This document shows positions 1 through 8,433 of a DNA stretch of 64,000 nucleotides, piece after piece. The notes under the pieces were generated by a model. It was not told where the DNA came from. It searched no databases and saw only the letters and a program-made list of their open reading frames with translations. Each line of letters opens with the position of its first letter. Position 1 is the stretch's first letter. The stretch comes from CAVVFX01 sp963747535. GTDB lineage: Bacteria; Acidobacteriota; Terriglobia; Bryobacterales; Bryobacteraceae. The position numbers and the translations under genes are program-made. The stretch covers positions 254,118 through 318,117 of the forward strand of contig CAVVFX010000001.1 of assembly GCA_963747535.1 (NCBI GenBank). Reading direction: 5' to 3'.

Positions 1-894
1 TTCGCCCATCAACGCCGGAGTGGCGGAGATGTACCAGTAAGTATCAGAGACTTTCGCGTGTCCAACGCAGGTCGAGATAGCGTCGACCACACTGTCAATC
101 TGATTCTCTTGTTGGCCGCGCAAGAGTGCCCGGCAGATAAACGTGTGGCGCAGATCGTGAATACGTGGATGCGGATGCCCGCCGCGGGCCGCCCAACCTA
201 AATGGCGTCGCAGGCGCTCGAACGTGCAATTCACAGTTCGCTTCGGAAGAGGGCGCCCTTCTGCTGTAAGGAAGACCGTTTCAATGCCGGGCTGGCGTGG
301 TGCTAATTGAGTCGCTTGTTGATAATCTGCGAGCGCCTTCGCCGTACTGAAGTGAATCGGCACCAGTCGTGACTTCTTGAACTTGGTCTGACGTACCGTG
401 ATGGACGGGGCCTCCAAGTTCAAATCTGTATGTTCCAAGCCAAGCGCTTCTGACAAGCGCAGCCCCGTTGCAGCCAGCAGCCCGAACAAGGTCGCATATG
501 TGAGTGGACGCAATCCGTCCAGCTTCAGATCACGGGTGGCGGCGAGTAGAGCGACCACTTCCGCTTCTGTGTAAATGTGTGGAGACAGCCGCCGATGGGC
601 TGGGCCACAGTAGTTCGAAGGGATAACGGGACAGACGGGGTCGAACTGTCGGTAGTACTTCAAAAACGGACGCAGCACCTCCACACGCCGGGCTGCCGTA
701 ATCGGCCCCGGCGTGGCTGCTCCCTGTACCCATCGGAGCAACATCTCCATCGTGAGCGCACCAGCCTCGCCTTGCTGGGTAACAAAGCGGGCAAATGCGC
801 GGAGTTGATACCCCTCTCCCCGCAACTCGAAACCCATGGCGCGTCGCGCCGCCAGGTACTCTTCGACCTGCGCCGAGATAGTCAGCGTTCTCAT
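1..894 (-). CDS. Tyrosine recombinase, C-terminus beyond window edge
   Basis: Site-specific DNA recombinase of the phage-integrase/XerD class, open from an ATG at 894 down to base 1, so the last residues are missing. Catalytic signatures are visible: the first Arg in ATGLRLSEAL (about residue 145), HDLRHTF (about 248), then VGHAKVSDTYWY holding the nucleophilic Tyr (about 285). The start overlaps the stop of the upstream recombinase in an ATGA arrangement (891-894), which indicates translational coupling. Two coupled tyrosine recombinases of about 360-400 and 300 residues are the hallmark of RIT elements, in which a third recombinase follows; that gene would lie left of the window. The family call is solid; the RIT assignment is inference. 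Confidence 0.85.
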   Translation of the reverse strand, partial: MRTLTISAQVEEYLAARRAMGFELRGEGYQLRAFARFVTQQGEAGALTMEMLLRWVQGAATPGPITAARRVEVLRPFLKYYRQFDPVCPVIPSNYCGPAHRRLSPHIYTEAEVVALLAATRDLKLDGLRPLTYATLFGLLAATGLRLSEALGLEHTDLNLEAPSITVRQTKFKKSRLVPIHFSTAKALADYQQATQLAPRQPGIETVFLTAEGRPLPKRTVNCTFERLRRHLGWAARGGHPHPRIHDLRHTFICRALLRGQQENQIDSVVDAISTCVGHAKVSDTYWYISATPALMGE

Positions 895-2132
895 TGAGAA
901 CCTCCGGGCCAGGGCTGAGCGATGGCGCTGAGTCGCGTCCAGTCGACCTTGGCATAGATGGAAGTGGTGTCGAGACTGCGGTGCCGCAAAAACATCGGCA
1001 ATCTCCTTCAAGGTCGCGCCGCCCTGGAGCATCCGCGTCGCTGCGCTATGCCTTAGGCGGTGTGGTCCATGCAGTCGACCGAGAGATCACTGCGCGTCGC
1101 CGCTTGCCGGACTACCGACCGGATGACGGAGGCGTCGATCGGAACATCTAGTGGTGCACGGTGCCGTACAAACACGGCGCGGCTCTCGGTCGCAGGCCGA
1201 GCTTTGAGAAGATAATCGGCGATCGCCTGACCCGTTACAGCAGGTAGCGGTAACACGTCAGCGCGCTGCGACTTGCCCACACAAATTGTTAACGTGCCGA
1301 TTTTCCAATCGATGTCGTCCAAGCGTAATGCCGCTACCTCGCAAGACCGAAGGCCTAGATCGGCCAAACACCGAATGATGGCGTAGTCGCGCTGGCGCTG
1401 CGGCCCGCCCTGCTCAAAGCCTGACAGCAGCTTGACGATTTCGGCTTGACTGAGGTACTCCGGCAACGATGCCAGACGCCATCGCGCTGCCGTGGGGACC
1501 GCTGCCATGACGGCCTCAACCGGGTCTGCATACCGAACGGCTCGGAACCGGAGATAACTCCGCACCGACGAAGCAACAACCTGGGCAGTGCCTGGTTTAT
1601 AGCCTTGGCATTGTACGGTGAAGAAATCCCGGATTTCCTTCGGCCCCAACCGGGACAATACGATATCGCCAGCGGAAAATAAATGAACGAGAAAGTGGCC
1701 AATCCATTGGCGGCGTGAGATCAGAGTCGCAGGCGTGAGTCCACAGACATCGGTCGCGTAGACACAATAGGCTTGCAGTTCGGAGTTGATGAAATCCGGA
1801 AGGCACGACGGTGCTGGAGCCAGAAGTCCGGCGGCGCGAAGGATCTCCAATAAACGTCGCAAAGCCGCCAGGATCGTCACCTTACCCCGTTGAAGGCGGC
1901 CCGGACAATCGCAACCAGGGAGATGCTCGTCGACGAAGCGACGAATGGAGGCTTCTCCAACCTCCACGGAATCCGCGTTAGGCGAGGACAATGCAAGAAA
2001 GTGCTCGATGGCACCCCTGTAGGTCTCAATTACGATCGGCCGATAACCTCTGTGCTCAAGGGCCGAAGTATATAGGTCTACCAAACCGCGGATCTGAACC
2101 AGATTCGGCTTGGCAGAAAAGTTCGTAGCCAT
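891..2132 (-). pseudogene. Tyrosine recombinase with two frameshifts (RIT-like first gene)
   Basis: Integrase-family recombinase starting at ATG 2132, preceded by a good AAGGAG ribosome site. The SAM-like N-domain and first catalytic Arg (LGLRSCEVAAL) are intact. The frame then breaks near 1055-1075, just before HRLRHSAATRML, and again at a run of five T residues near 1000, after KEIADV. The third frame supplies LRHRSLDTTSIYAKVD with the Tyr nucleophile and ends at 891-893. Removing one T from the run restores the second junction, so at least that lesion could be a sequencing or slippage error. A start at 2261 is possible but has no ribosome site. The gene would be the first member of a coupled recombinase operon. 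Confidence 0.75.
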
Positions 2133-2174
2133 GTTTTCTCCTTCGGGACGGAAGTCCCTTGAAGAACATGGTCG

Positions 2175-2267
2175 GATTATGTGCGGCCGTATTGACCTAT
2201 AGAGATAGTGAGCGCCAAGCTCGGCAAGACTCAGGCGGCGGTCAAGACGGACGGACTGCACATAATC
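2175..2267. repeat. Inverted repeat at probable recombinase-element end
   Basis: GATTATGTGC at 2175-2184 is repeated in inverted orientation at 2258-2267. It lies between the recombinase start and the point (about 2284) where IS66 transposase homology stops, so it plausibly marks the terminus of the recombinase element that truncated IS66. RIT elements are known to have terminal inverted repeats; the matching outer end is not in the window. Confidence 0.4.
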
Positions 2268-2280
2268 ACAGCCGGTACAT

Positions 2281-3628
2281 AATTCCGGCCAAGAGCGACC
2301 GGGCGCATGGAGTTCTCCGCCAGATTGTTACTCAGCTCCAGTTGAGGATATTCCAGAAACCGGGTGAGCTTATCCCATAATGACAACGTGTAGCTGATCG
2401 CCTTGCCGAGCGCACTGGCGGGCAACACCGCGGCTTGCGCACTCAACAGTTCTTTCTTTAGGATTTCCAGCAGCGGCTGCGAGCGTTCCTGTCGCAGCAC
2501 ATGGCGCGCTGCATGATTCATATCGGCTTCGCGAGCCTTGGCGTCAATCGCGAAAAGCTCGTCCATTCGCGATATAAGTTGAGTCGCAAGACGATCGTCC
2601 GGGTTCAGCTTCAGGGCATCGAACACCTTTCTGCGGGCATGCGCCCAACAGCAGGCGTGCACCATCCCACTGCCCCCCACATGATCGTAGGCGATATAAC
2701 CGTCGGTCTGTAATATCCCTTTAAAGTCCCTCAGGAATTTCTTCGGACCCTCCCGGCCACGACCCATCTGAAAATCGAACAGGGTACTCCCTCCCGGTCG
2801 ACCGTATTGCCATAAGTAAGCCTGATGGTTCTTCCCGCGCTTGTCGTGCATCTGCACGGGGATCGGAGTTTCATCGGCTTGAATGTAGCTTCCCGCCACT
2901 AACTCCCGTCCGATCGCCGCTGCCATCGGAACCAGTAAGCCGCCGACGGTCATCACCCATCCATCCATGGTCGCCCGGCTGATGGTGACCTTGGTCTCCC
3001 GCTCCAGAATCGCACTTTGCCGATACAGCGGCAGGTGGTCACAGTATTTGGAAACAATGGTGTCGATCACCACCCGATCGCTCACCAGACCTTTTTCGAT
3101 AATCCGGACCGGCAGCGGCGCGGCACTCACCCCTTCGCTGCAACACCGGCAGGCACGCTTTTCGCGCTTGGTTACGACTACAAAAAAGCGGGCTGGTTCC
3201 ACATCCAGCTGTTCGCTCTGCTCGTAGCTGATCACCACCGTATCCTTGCCGCAGTTCTGACAGACACATTGTTGCGGCGTGCAGGCGATCACCCGTTCCA
3301 CGCGTGGCAGATCCGCCGGAAGCTCCTGCCGTCCGGGATGGGGGCGGCTCTTGTGCGGCTTCTTCGCCAAGGGCGAGGAGGCCGGAGGCATCGGTTCGCG
3401 CTGGCTTTCCGCCTCGACCTCCGCCGAACTCACCCCCGGCTCTAGTTCCAACAACATCAGTTGCGCGTCGTTGAGCGTCTCGCTTTTGGGTCAATATTTG
3501 CGAATCAGTTCCAGGCGCAGCCGTGCTTCCAGCGCTTGGATTCTCAACTCGGCCCACTGCAGTTTCTTTTCCAGCAACTCAATTTTTTGAGCTTCGGTGA
3601 GGGGCGGATTGGAAGGTGACGGGTTCAC
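2281..3628 (-). pseudogene. tnpC: IS66 transposase TnpC, in-frame stop and 3' truncation
   Basis: DDE transposase of IS66. From a GTG at 3628 the frame encodes a coiled-coil N-terminus (IELLEKKLQWAELRIQALEA) and reaches an in-frame TGA at 3491-3493 where the family usually has a Gly (KYG..SE). It then reopens through the Cys-rich zinc motif (CQNCGKD, CRCC), the catalytic core (ADETPIPV, LQTDGYIAYD) and the conserved end (LSNNLAENSMRPVALGR). After that Arg the family tail is replaced by an unrelated 17-residue extension ending at 2231, the truncation by the neighbouring element. About 450 residues survive of a protein usually 500-540 long. Confidence 0.85.
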
Positions 3629-3691
3629 GATCAGCTTCTCTATAGGATAGCCGAAACCGGAACGGAATAAACATATATTACAATATTTGTT

Positions 3692-4063
3692 TTAACTATT
3701 TTTACTCCCCGAGCCGCTCACCCTATGCCATGGCCGGCGCCGGGTCTGGGTCAGATCGATGCCTCCGATCAGCAACATGAGTTCCTCGTGGCTCAGGGTC
3801 ACCTTGGCTTCCTGGCCGGCTGCTTCTGGCCAGCGGAAACGGCCCTTCTCCAAACGCTTCGCGCAGACCTATAGGCCGCTGCCGTCCCAAAAAATCAGTT
3901 TCAGCCGGTTGCGTTGCGCGTTCGAGAACAGAAAGATATGCCCGCTCAGTGGATCGCACGACAGCCGGTCGCGCACCAACCCGTACAGTCCGTCGAAATT
4001 CTTGCGCAGATCCGTCGTACCGGCGGCAAGATAAATCCGCGTCGCAGGTCCGACCCCAAACAT
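3692..4063 (-). pseudogene. tnpB: IS66 accessory protein TnpB with in-frame TAG
   Basis: The IS66 Orf2 family is recognisable from RIYLAAGTTDLRKNFDGLYG and HIFLFSNAQRNRLKLIFWDG. The frame hits TAG at 3869-3871 in a position normally Trp (GL-W-VCAKRLEKGRFRWP), then continues as good TnpB sequence to TAA at 3692-3694. Restoring the single G-to-A change gives a normal protein of about 123 residues. It starts 2 bp after tnpA stops, the usual IS66 coupling. Confidence 0.85.
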
Positions 4064-4065
4064 AA

Positions 4066-4404
4066 TTACATCCGCTCCAGCGATGCCACCAGCAACCGGA
4101 GTGTATCGGTGTCGAATCCGGGCTTCACTTCGATGCGCCGGCCACCGGATAACAGCACAGCCAACTCAGCTCTGCATCCGTTCTGGCCGACCACTTTTGC
4201 CTCCACCCACCGCTGCGGCCCGTTACCTTCCGACTTCTGCTTTCGATAGCGCGTGACGTATCGAGCCAGCGTCTTCAAGGCTACGTCCTTTTGTTGGCAG
4301 AACTCCTCGCGGCTTAAGCCGCTGGCTTCGTACTCAGACGCTAGGCGGTCCGCTTCCTGCCGGCTTCGTCTACGCTGCCTTCTTCCACTTTGGTTCTCGA
4401 TCAT
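4066..4404 (-). CDS. tnpA: IS66 accessory protein TnpA
   Basis: 112-residue intact protein of the IS66 Orf1 family, a small helix-turn-helix protein needed for IS66 transposition. The HTH region reads ASEYEASGLSREEFCQQKDV followed by TLARYVTRYRKQ; the C-terminal VEVKPGFD-like segment (IEVKPGFDTDTLRLLVASL) is typical. It is the first gene of the element, 58 bp inside the IS end. It is intact, but its partner genes are broken. Confidence 0.85.
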   Translation of the reverse strand: MIENQSGRRQRRRSRQEADRLASEYEASGLSREEFCQQKDVALKTLARYVTRYRKQKSEGNGPQRWVEAKVVGQNGCRAELAVLLSGGRRIEVKPGFDTDTLRLLVASLERM

Positions 4405-4462
4405 CCTCCCAGTTCATCACCGGGAAGCGGTCCAAACCAGATGCGGTTACTCAGACGCTTAC

Positions 4463-4663
4463 GATGCACATGTGCACGTGGTCCGGCATCAGGTGACCCT
4501 CGATAATCTGGCACTCCTTTTGCCGAGCCAGTGCGTGGAAAACTGGACCCAATTGCTTACGGGCGTTGCCGAAGATGGCTTTCCGCCGTCGCTTGGGCAC
4601 GAATACTACGTGGTACTTGCAGTCCCATTTTGAATGAGATAGGCTTTGATAAGTTTCAGACAT
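4463..4663 (-). pseudogene. tnpA: IS200/IS605-type Y1 transposase, truncated by IS66
   Basis: HUH single-strand transposase. The start at 4663 has an AAGGAGAGG ribosome site; an upstream ATG at 4726 is less likely. The sequence SHSKWDCKYHVVFVPKRRRK and the HUH motif in MPDHVHMCI are diagnostic. The protein stops matching directly after HVHMCI, exactly at the IS66 terminus, so the downstream half with the catalytic Tyr has been separated and is not found in the window. Confidence 0.85.
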
Positions 4664-4740
4664 TAAATCCTCTCCTTGTGGGGTCATCAAGCCACTTGGA
4701 GAGGATTCTACTCCCGGAACGGTCAAACCTGTTCGAGTCT

Positions 4741-4757
4741 CACTGGTCGAACCAGTG
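4741..4757. repeat. IS200-type left-end hairpin
   Basis: CACTGGTCGAACCAGTG forms a perfect 7-bp stem with a 3-nt loop about 80 bp upstream of the Y1 transposase start. Subterminal hairpins at this place are the DNA sites bound by IS200/IS605 transposases, so this probably marks the left end of that element. Confidence 0.55.
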
Positions 4758-4841
4758 GCTTACCCATTGAGTTAGGGGCCTGAACTCTTCCGTTGACGGT
4801 TAATAGGGCACGGCAGAATCTGTCTGCCAGGAGAAACAACA

Positions 4842-5108
4842 ATGAATATTCCCATCATTCATGAAGTCACCCACGGCAACCCTGACGAGTGGGCTCTATG
4901 CTTTCAGTGGGTTCGTTACAATTTTGATGACCAACCACCAAGACCCGGATATCGGTTTATCTGGCGAGACGAACAAGGGCGTCTTCAACCTGAACGCGGG
5001 CAGGCCCGCATTCCATCAGCTGCAGAGTTGTTCCTCTTGATCCAACTCGCAACCGAAGCCGGCTGGTTTATAACCTGTGAGCGGGAAACGACAAGCTCAC
5101 AATTTTAA
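4842..5108 (+). CDS. Hypothetical 88-residue protein
   Basis: Small soluble protein starting MNIPIIHEVTHGNPDEWALC, preceded by a good AGGAG site (CAGGAGAAACAACAATG). Aromatic-rich, with no membrane segment and no motif that I recognise. The codon usage and ribosome site support a real gene. It lies between mobile-element remnants and is probably cargo or a chromosomal survivor. Function unknown. Confidence 0.6.
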   Translation: MNIPIIHEVTHGNPDEWALCFQWVRYNFDDQPPRPGYRFIWRDEQGRLQPERGQARIPSAAELFLLIQLATEAGWFITCERETTSSQF

Positions 5109-5111
5109 TAC

Positions 5112-5135
5112 GGCGGCCACATCTCTGTGACCGCC
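5112..5135. terminator. Hairpin after the 88-residue gene
   Basis: GGCGGCCAC and GTGACCGCC form a 9-bp stem (one mismatch) around a 6-nt loop, starting 4 bp after the stop codon. No U-run follows, so it is either a weak terminator or an mRNA-stabilising hairpin. Confidence 0.35.
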
Positions 5136-5566
5136 TGAAGTACTCCCCCGGGTGGAGTTTCCTTCTAGCTCCTCGCTGCTCATCTGGTCAGGTTGCTTAC
5201 CGTCAGGCACACGGAGCGACTTGACCCAGACGCGGCGGCCGAGCCGGAGCATGATTTCGTCATCGAGCAGCCCATGATCGCCACCACGAACGGATAGCCG
5301 GCCTGGTGGACTTTCATGCAGTCAAAATATCCTTCTAGCACAATCAAGCCTTTCTGCCCAGTCGCGAGTGCCCGATGCTTGGTTGGCTGACCGCGAGATT
5401 TTCGCGCGTATAGGTGCGACAGAAAGTGACAGTTTGAGCGGAAGAAAGGCTCGTGAAGCACATCAATCAGGGCGGCGGTACCGAAGATTTGAGCAGGCGC
5501 ACATCTTGGGTGATAGGGGTAAGTGCGCCCGGCAGCGCGTCTAAGGGTTGTAGCTGAGAGACGCAC
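5130..5566 (-). pseudogene. Primase-like TOPRIM-domain C-terminal fragment
   Basis: The segment GLIVLEGYFDCMKVHQAGYP followed by FVVAIMG is a TOPRIM core of the DnaG/CHC2 primase class. The frame shifts at about 5275 and the next frame gives RLGRRVWVKSLRVPDGKQPD and then QMSSEEL, the characteristic C-terminus of acidobacterial CHC2-TOPRIM proteins (from memory of the family). The stretch between the two halves is shorter than usual, so an internal deletion is likely as well. No zinc-finger N-terminus is present here; a separate zinc-finger piece of the same family lies at 30960-31254. Confidence 0.6.
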
Positions 5567-5654
5567 TTGATCGGCGAATGTTACCGAAGCTGCGTCAAAA
5601 ATTTCGTAGCTGCCGCCGATGAACGGCGTGCACCACGCGCTATTGGGGTAGAAG

Positions 5655-5911
5655 GCCGCCCCGGCGATCCCGCGTTCGTCGCCGTTCGAACGGGCACGCG
5701 GCGGTCATGACAGCAGCATCTCGGCCTGCCGGCATGCACACGGGCTCCGCGCGAGGCCCCGAACAAGCTCTCCAGTTCGTGCCCTCGGTCGATCGCCGGC
5801 TGCGGCGCGCAAAACCGCGAACCTCGTGGACGTCGCCGAGCGCGAAAACACCGCGAAAGCGCGTTTTTCAAAAAAGCTGCGTGGGTGTGTACTTGTGTCC
5901 GCTCTATCCCT
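5655..5911 (+). repeat. GC-rich mosaic repeat, copy near 5.7 kb
   Basis: Member of a dispersed non-coding family. Modules in order: a front block (GGCGATCCCGCGTTCGTCGCC, GACAGCAGC), a middle block (GTGCCCTCGGTCGATCGCCG, then GCGCGCAAAACCGCG), and a tail (GCGAAAACACCGCGAAAGCG, then TTTTTCAAAAAAGCTGCG and TGGGTGTGTACTTGTGTCCG). A second, degenerate tail (GAAAAAGCTGACTGGCTGTA, then ACAAAGTGTCCGG) ends near 6075. ORFs over it are by-products of high GC. Confidence 0.7.
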
Positions 5912-6077
5912 CGCCGGTGCTTGGCGCGTTCGCTGGTGTCGTGTGCGGTGTGGCCGCGTCGAGGATCGCCGGCAGGATCGCCGCGCGTCGCGAGCTCGAG
6001 CGGGAGATGCGCGTACTTACGGAGGATGCCCCCAACTGAATTTTGAAAAAGCTGACTGGCTGTAACAAAGTGTCCGG

Positions 6078-6113
6078 ATGTGGCGGGGCATCAATATGTG
6101 GCGGGGCATCAAT
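6078..6113. repeat. 18-bp perfect tandem repeat, two units
   Basis: ATGTGGCGGGGCATCAAT occurs at 6078-6095 and again immediately at 6096-6113, just beyond the degenerate end of the GC-rich repeat. About 155 bp then separate it from the next gene end, with nothing else recognisable. Confidence 0.85.
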
Positions 6114-6270
6114 ATTGTGATGCTCTGGGGCTGGGCTGCCGCGACCGACCTGCCAAAACCTTTCGAGGTTCCGGTCTTTCGCGAGACATGGCAGACGGCT
6201 TTCCGGCAAGATCGTGGCGAAGAAAGCTCGGGCAAGGCACGGTGTTCCGGTTGGACCGATTGGGAATGGA

Positions 6271-7644
6271 TCAGATCACCAGCGGGCAGGGTTCGGGCTC
6301 CGATGTGCGCCCGGTACTCCTCAAGGGGTGATTCTGGCGGCGGTTCACGCAGACGAATACCACGCACAAACCGAAACCGGACAGAAATAATGTTCCGTTT
6401 TCAGGAGTATTGTCCGTGGCTGTTTCCAGGGTCAGCGAAACTCCGCCAGGATCGTAAGCGGCAGTCCAGAACTCAGCCGCCGGCAGACCAGAATCGCTAA
6501 TGTTGTTAAACGCTCCCGTGATTGAGCTGTAGGTCACGACCAGAAACGTTTCGCCAATTGCGGGGTTGAAACCGTTCAGTTGGGTGACATCGAGAGTTCC
6601 ACTGAGCGATGCCGAACCGCTTACCTGCAAAATTGTGTTTGTCGCGGGCCCGGCGAGTTCGACATCGAAAAACCCGGTTTGAACGTAATTTCCGCCAATG
6701 CCCATGGTGATGGGCAAGCCGTTCCCCGGGTCCAGCGTGCCGAGGTTGCGAACATTGGCATCGATACTTCCGGACCCGATAATCGTTCCGCTGTTATTAA
6801 CCGTGGCGGCGGTTAGAATACCGTCCACGGTTGTCGATGTGCCGGTTTCCTGCGAAAAATCGCCGCCCAACACGTTGAGTTGTCCGCCGTTTGCGATGGT
6901 GGTAACCGTTCCCGCAGTTCCCTGCGTGTAGCCGCCGCTGCCGATGGTCAGGTCGCCGCCTGAGCCAACTGCAACCGTGCCGCCGGTAACGTGGAACAAT
7001 GCTGTTGAAAGCGAGCCATCGACTGTGGTGATTCCATTACCTTGGGAGTAGTTGCCGGCGAGATTCATCTGACCGCCAGAATCCACCTGCGTCGCGACGT
7101 TCAGATCCTCGGTGTAGCCGCCGTTGCCGATGGTCAGGAGACCGCCGCTGCCGACAGTTACCATGCCGCCGGTTACGTGAAACAGCGGTGTGTCGAGTAA
7201 ACCGTTGACTTGCGTGCTGCCTCCGCCTTGCGAATAGTTTCCAGCGTCCAGAAAACTACCGCCCGAGGAAACAGTGGTGGCGGCGGTCGCCGTATCTTGA
7301 ACGAAGCCGCCAGAGCCGCTATTCAAAGTTGCCGCTCCGTTTACCGTGGTTGCGCCAAACGAGGTTATTTCACCGGCAGAAAGGTTATTCGCGAGCACCA
7401 GTGTGCCATTTGATGAAATTGCAACATTATTCAGTTGGGCTGTTGGTATGTCAACCGTCACGAGGGAGGCTGGAACGGTATTGTTGATCAGCACCTGGTA
7501 TCCAGCCTGCGGAATGCCGAGAGACCACTGTGCAGGATCGCTCCATGGTCCGGATCCTCCCAGCCAGGAACTTGTGATTACGGCTGCTTCTAATGAATGG
7601 ATAATCAGAGCAGTCAGGAAGGAGAAGAAGACTTTCGAGCGCAT
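6271..7644 (-). CDS. Secreted repeat (beta-helix-like) protein, PEP-CTERM-like tail
   Basis: 457 residues. The N-terminus (MRSKVFFSFLTALIIHSLEA) is a signal peptide. The body is an array of Gly/Ser/Thr-rich repeats with recurring units such as NYSQGNGITTVDGSL, FHVTGGTVAVGSGGDLTIGS and GGYTQG, as in autotransporter-type right-handed beta-helices. The C-terminus has a hydrophobic stretch followed by RR (TPENGTLFLSGFGLCVVFVC then VNRRQ), resembling a PEP-CTERM exosortase signal. It lacks the exact PEP motif and has a 20-residue tail after the basic residues, so the sorting assignment is tentative. Last gene of a minus-strand operon, starting 3 bp after the methyltransferase stop. Confidence 0.7.
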   Translation of the reverse strand: MRSKVFFSFLTALIIHSLEAAVITSSWLGGSGPWSDPAQWSLGIPQAGYQVLINNTVPASLVTVDIPTAQLNNVAISSNGTLVLANNLSAGEITSFGATTVNGAATLNSGSGGFVQDTATAATTVSSGGSFLDAGNYSQGGGSTQVNGLLDTPLFHVTGGMVTVGSGGLLTIGNGGYTEDLNVATQVDSGGQMNLAGNYSQGNGITTVDGSLSTALFHVTGGTVAVGSGGDLTIGSGGYTQGTAGTVTTIANGGQLNVLGGDFSQETGTSTTVDGILTAATVNNSGTIIGSGSIDANVRNLGTLDPGNGLPITMGIGGNYVQTGFFDVELAGPATNTILQVSGSASLSGTLDVTQLNGFNPAIGETFLVVTYSSITGAFNNISDSGLPAAEFWTAAYDPGGVSLTLETATDNTPENGTLFLSGFGLCVVFVCVNRRQNHPLRSTGRTSEPEPCPLVI

Positions 7645-7647
7645 AGT

Positions 7648-8406
7648 TCACTCCCGTTTGGTTAGTTCGAGGTTGAAGTGCCGATGGCCCATTCCTGGTG
7701 AGTAGCTCAATTGATTTACGCGAAAACCGGCGTCCGTCACGAGCCGCAATAATTCCTTCTTGTTGTAAATCCAGATGTGATCGTCAATAAACTTCCGGGA
7801 AGGGTCTGCGGGCGGCAAATCCTTGAGCCGCGAATAGTATTTCGTTTGCCGTCCCCATTCGTCGGCATCTGGTGTGGAGAGAAAGAAAACGCCGTCAGGG
7901 GGGAGCGCATCGTGAATTTTTTCCAAAGTGGGTAAGGGATCGAAATTGAAATGCTCGAGCACTTCGGTCATCAGGATGACATCGAACGAGCTGGGCGCCG
8001 GAACAGGATCGAGCTGAATGTTTCCAAGGGTGAAGTGAAAACCGTGTGCGACCCCGAAAGGCGGCAAGTAATGTATCACATCGATGCAGTAGGGTTCCGC
8101 GTGATAGATTTCGGCGGTAAAGGCCAGGAGCGTCCCGTAGCCACAACCGATGTCGAGAACCCGCGGGGCCTTATGATGTTCCGCATTACGACGGATCCAC
8201 ACCGGGAGATTCACCCAATAGGAAGTTTCATCTTTGCGGTAGGTGTTCGTGTAATAACCGGACGAACCATCAATGGCGGCCAATTGACTTTGGAGGGGAA
8301 TAATTGCCGGATCCGGCGGAACGCGGGACTTACTACTATTTGCAGCCCAAAGGAGTCCGAATGACGCCGTAATCGCAATCAATTGTAACACGCTAGAGCA
8401 ACGCAT
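7648..8406 (-). CDS. Membrane-anchored/secreted SAM-dependent methyltransferase
   Basis: 252 residues. Class I methyltransferase fold: motif I VLDIGCGYGTLLAF (about residue 82), acidic loop after strand 2, motif post-I FDVILMTEVLEHF and PPDGVFFLSTP. The first 22 residues (LQLIAITASFGLLWA) form a hydrophobic segment that looks like a signal peptide or anchor, unusual for a cytoplasmic cofactor enzyme. Substrate unknown; a sugar or lipid substrate is plausible from the neighbouring envelope genes. It lies 27 bp after the upstream gene and 3 bp before the downstream gene, so the three are probably co-transcribed. Confidence 0.75.
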   Translation of the reverse strand: MRCSSVLQLIAITASFGLLWAANSSKSRVPPDPAIIPLQSQLAAIDGSSGYYTNTYRKDETSYWVNLPVWIRRNAEHHKAPRVLDIGCGYGTLLAFTAEIYHAEPYCIDVIHYLPPFGVAHGFHFTLGNIQLDPVPAPSSFDVILMTEVLEHFNFDPLPTLEKIHDALPPDGVFFLSTPDADEWGRQTKYYSRLKDLPPADPSRKFIDDHIWIYNKKELLRLVTDAGFRVNQLSYSPGMGHRHFNLELTKRE

Positions 8407-8433
8407 TGATCGCTCTAATGTACCATATCGGGA

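Larger units (their letters stand above)
2281..4462 (-). mobile_element. Truncated IS66-family element
   Basis: Contains the three IS66 genes in canonical order (tnpA, tnpB, tnpC) on the minus strand. The intact outer end is at 4462, where the minus strand begins GTAAGCG, the conserved IS66 terminus. The other end is missing: tnpC homology stops near 2284, next to the recombinase element. The element sits inside an IS200-like transposase gene. tnpB and tnpC each carry one premature stop, so it is inactive. Confidence 0.85.
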
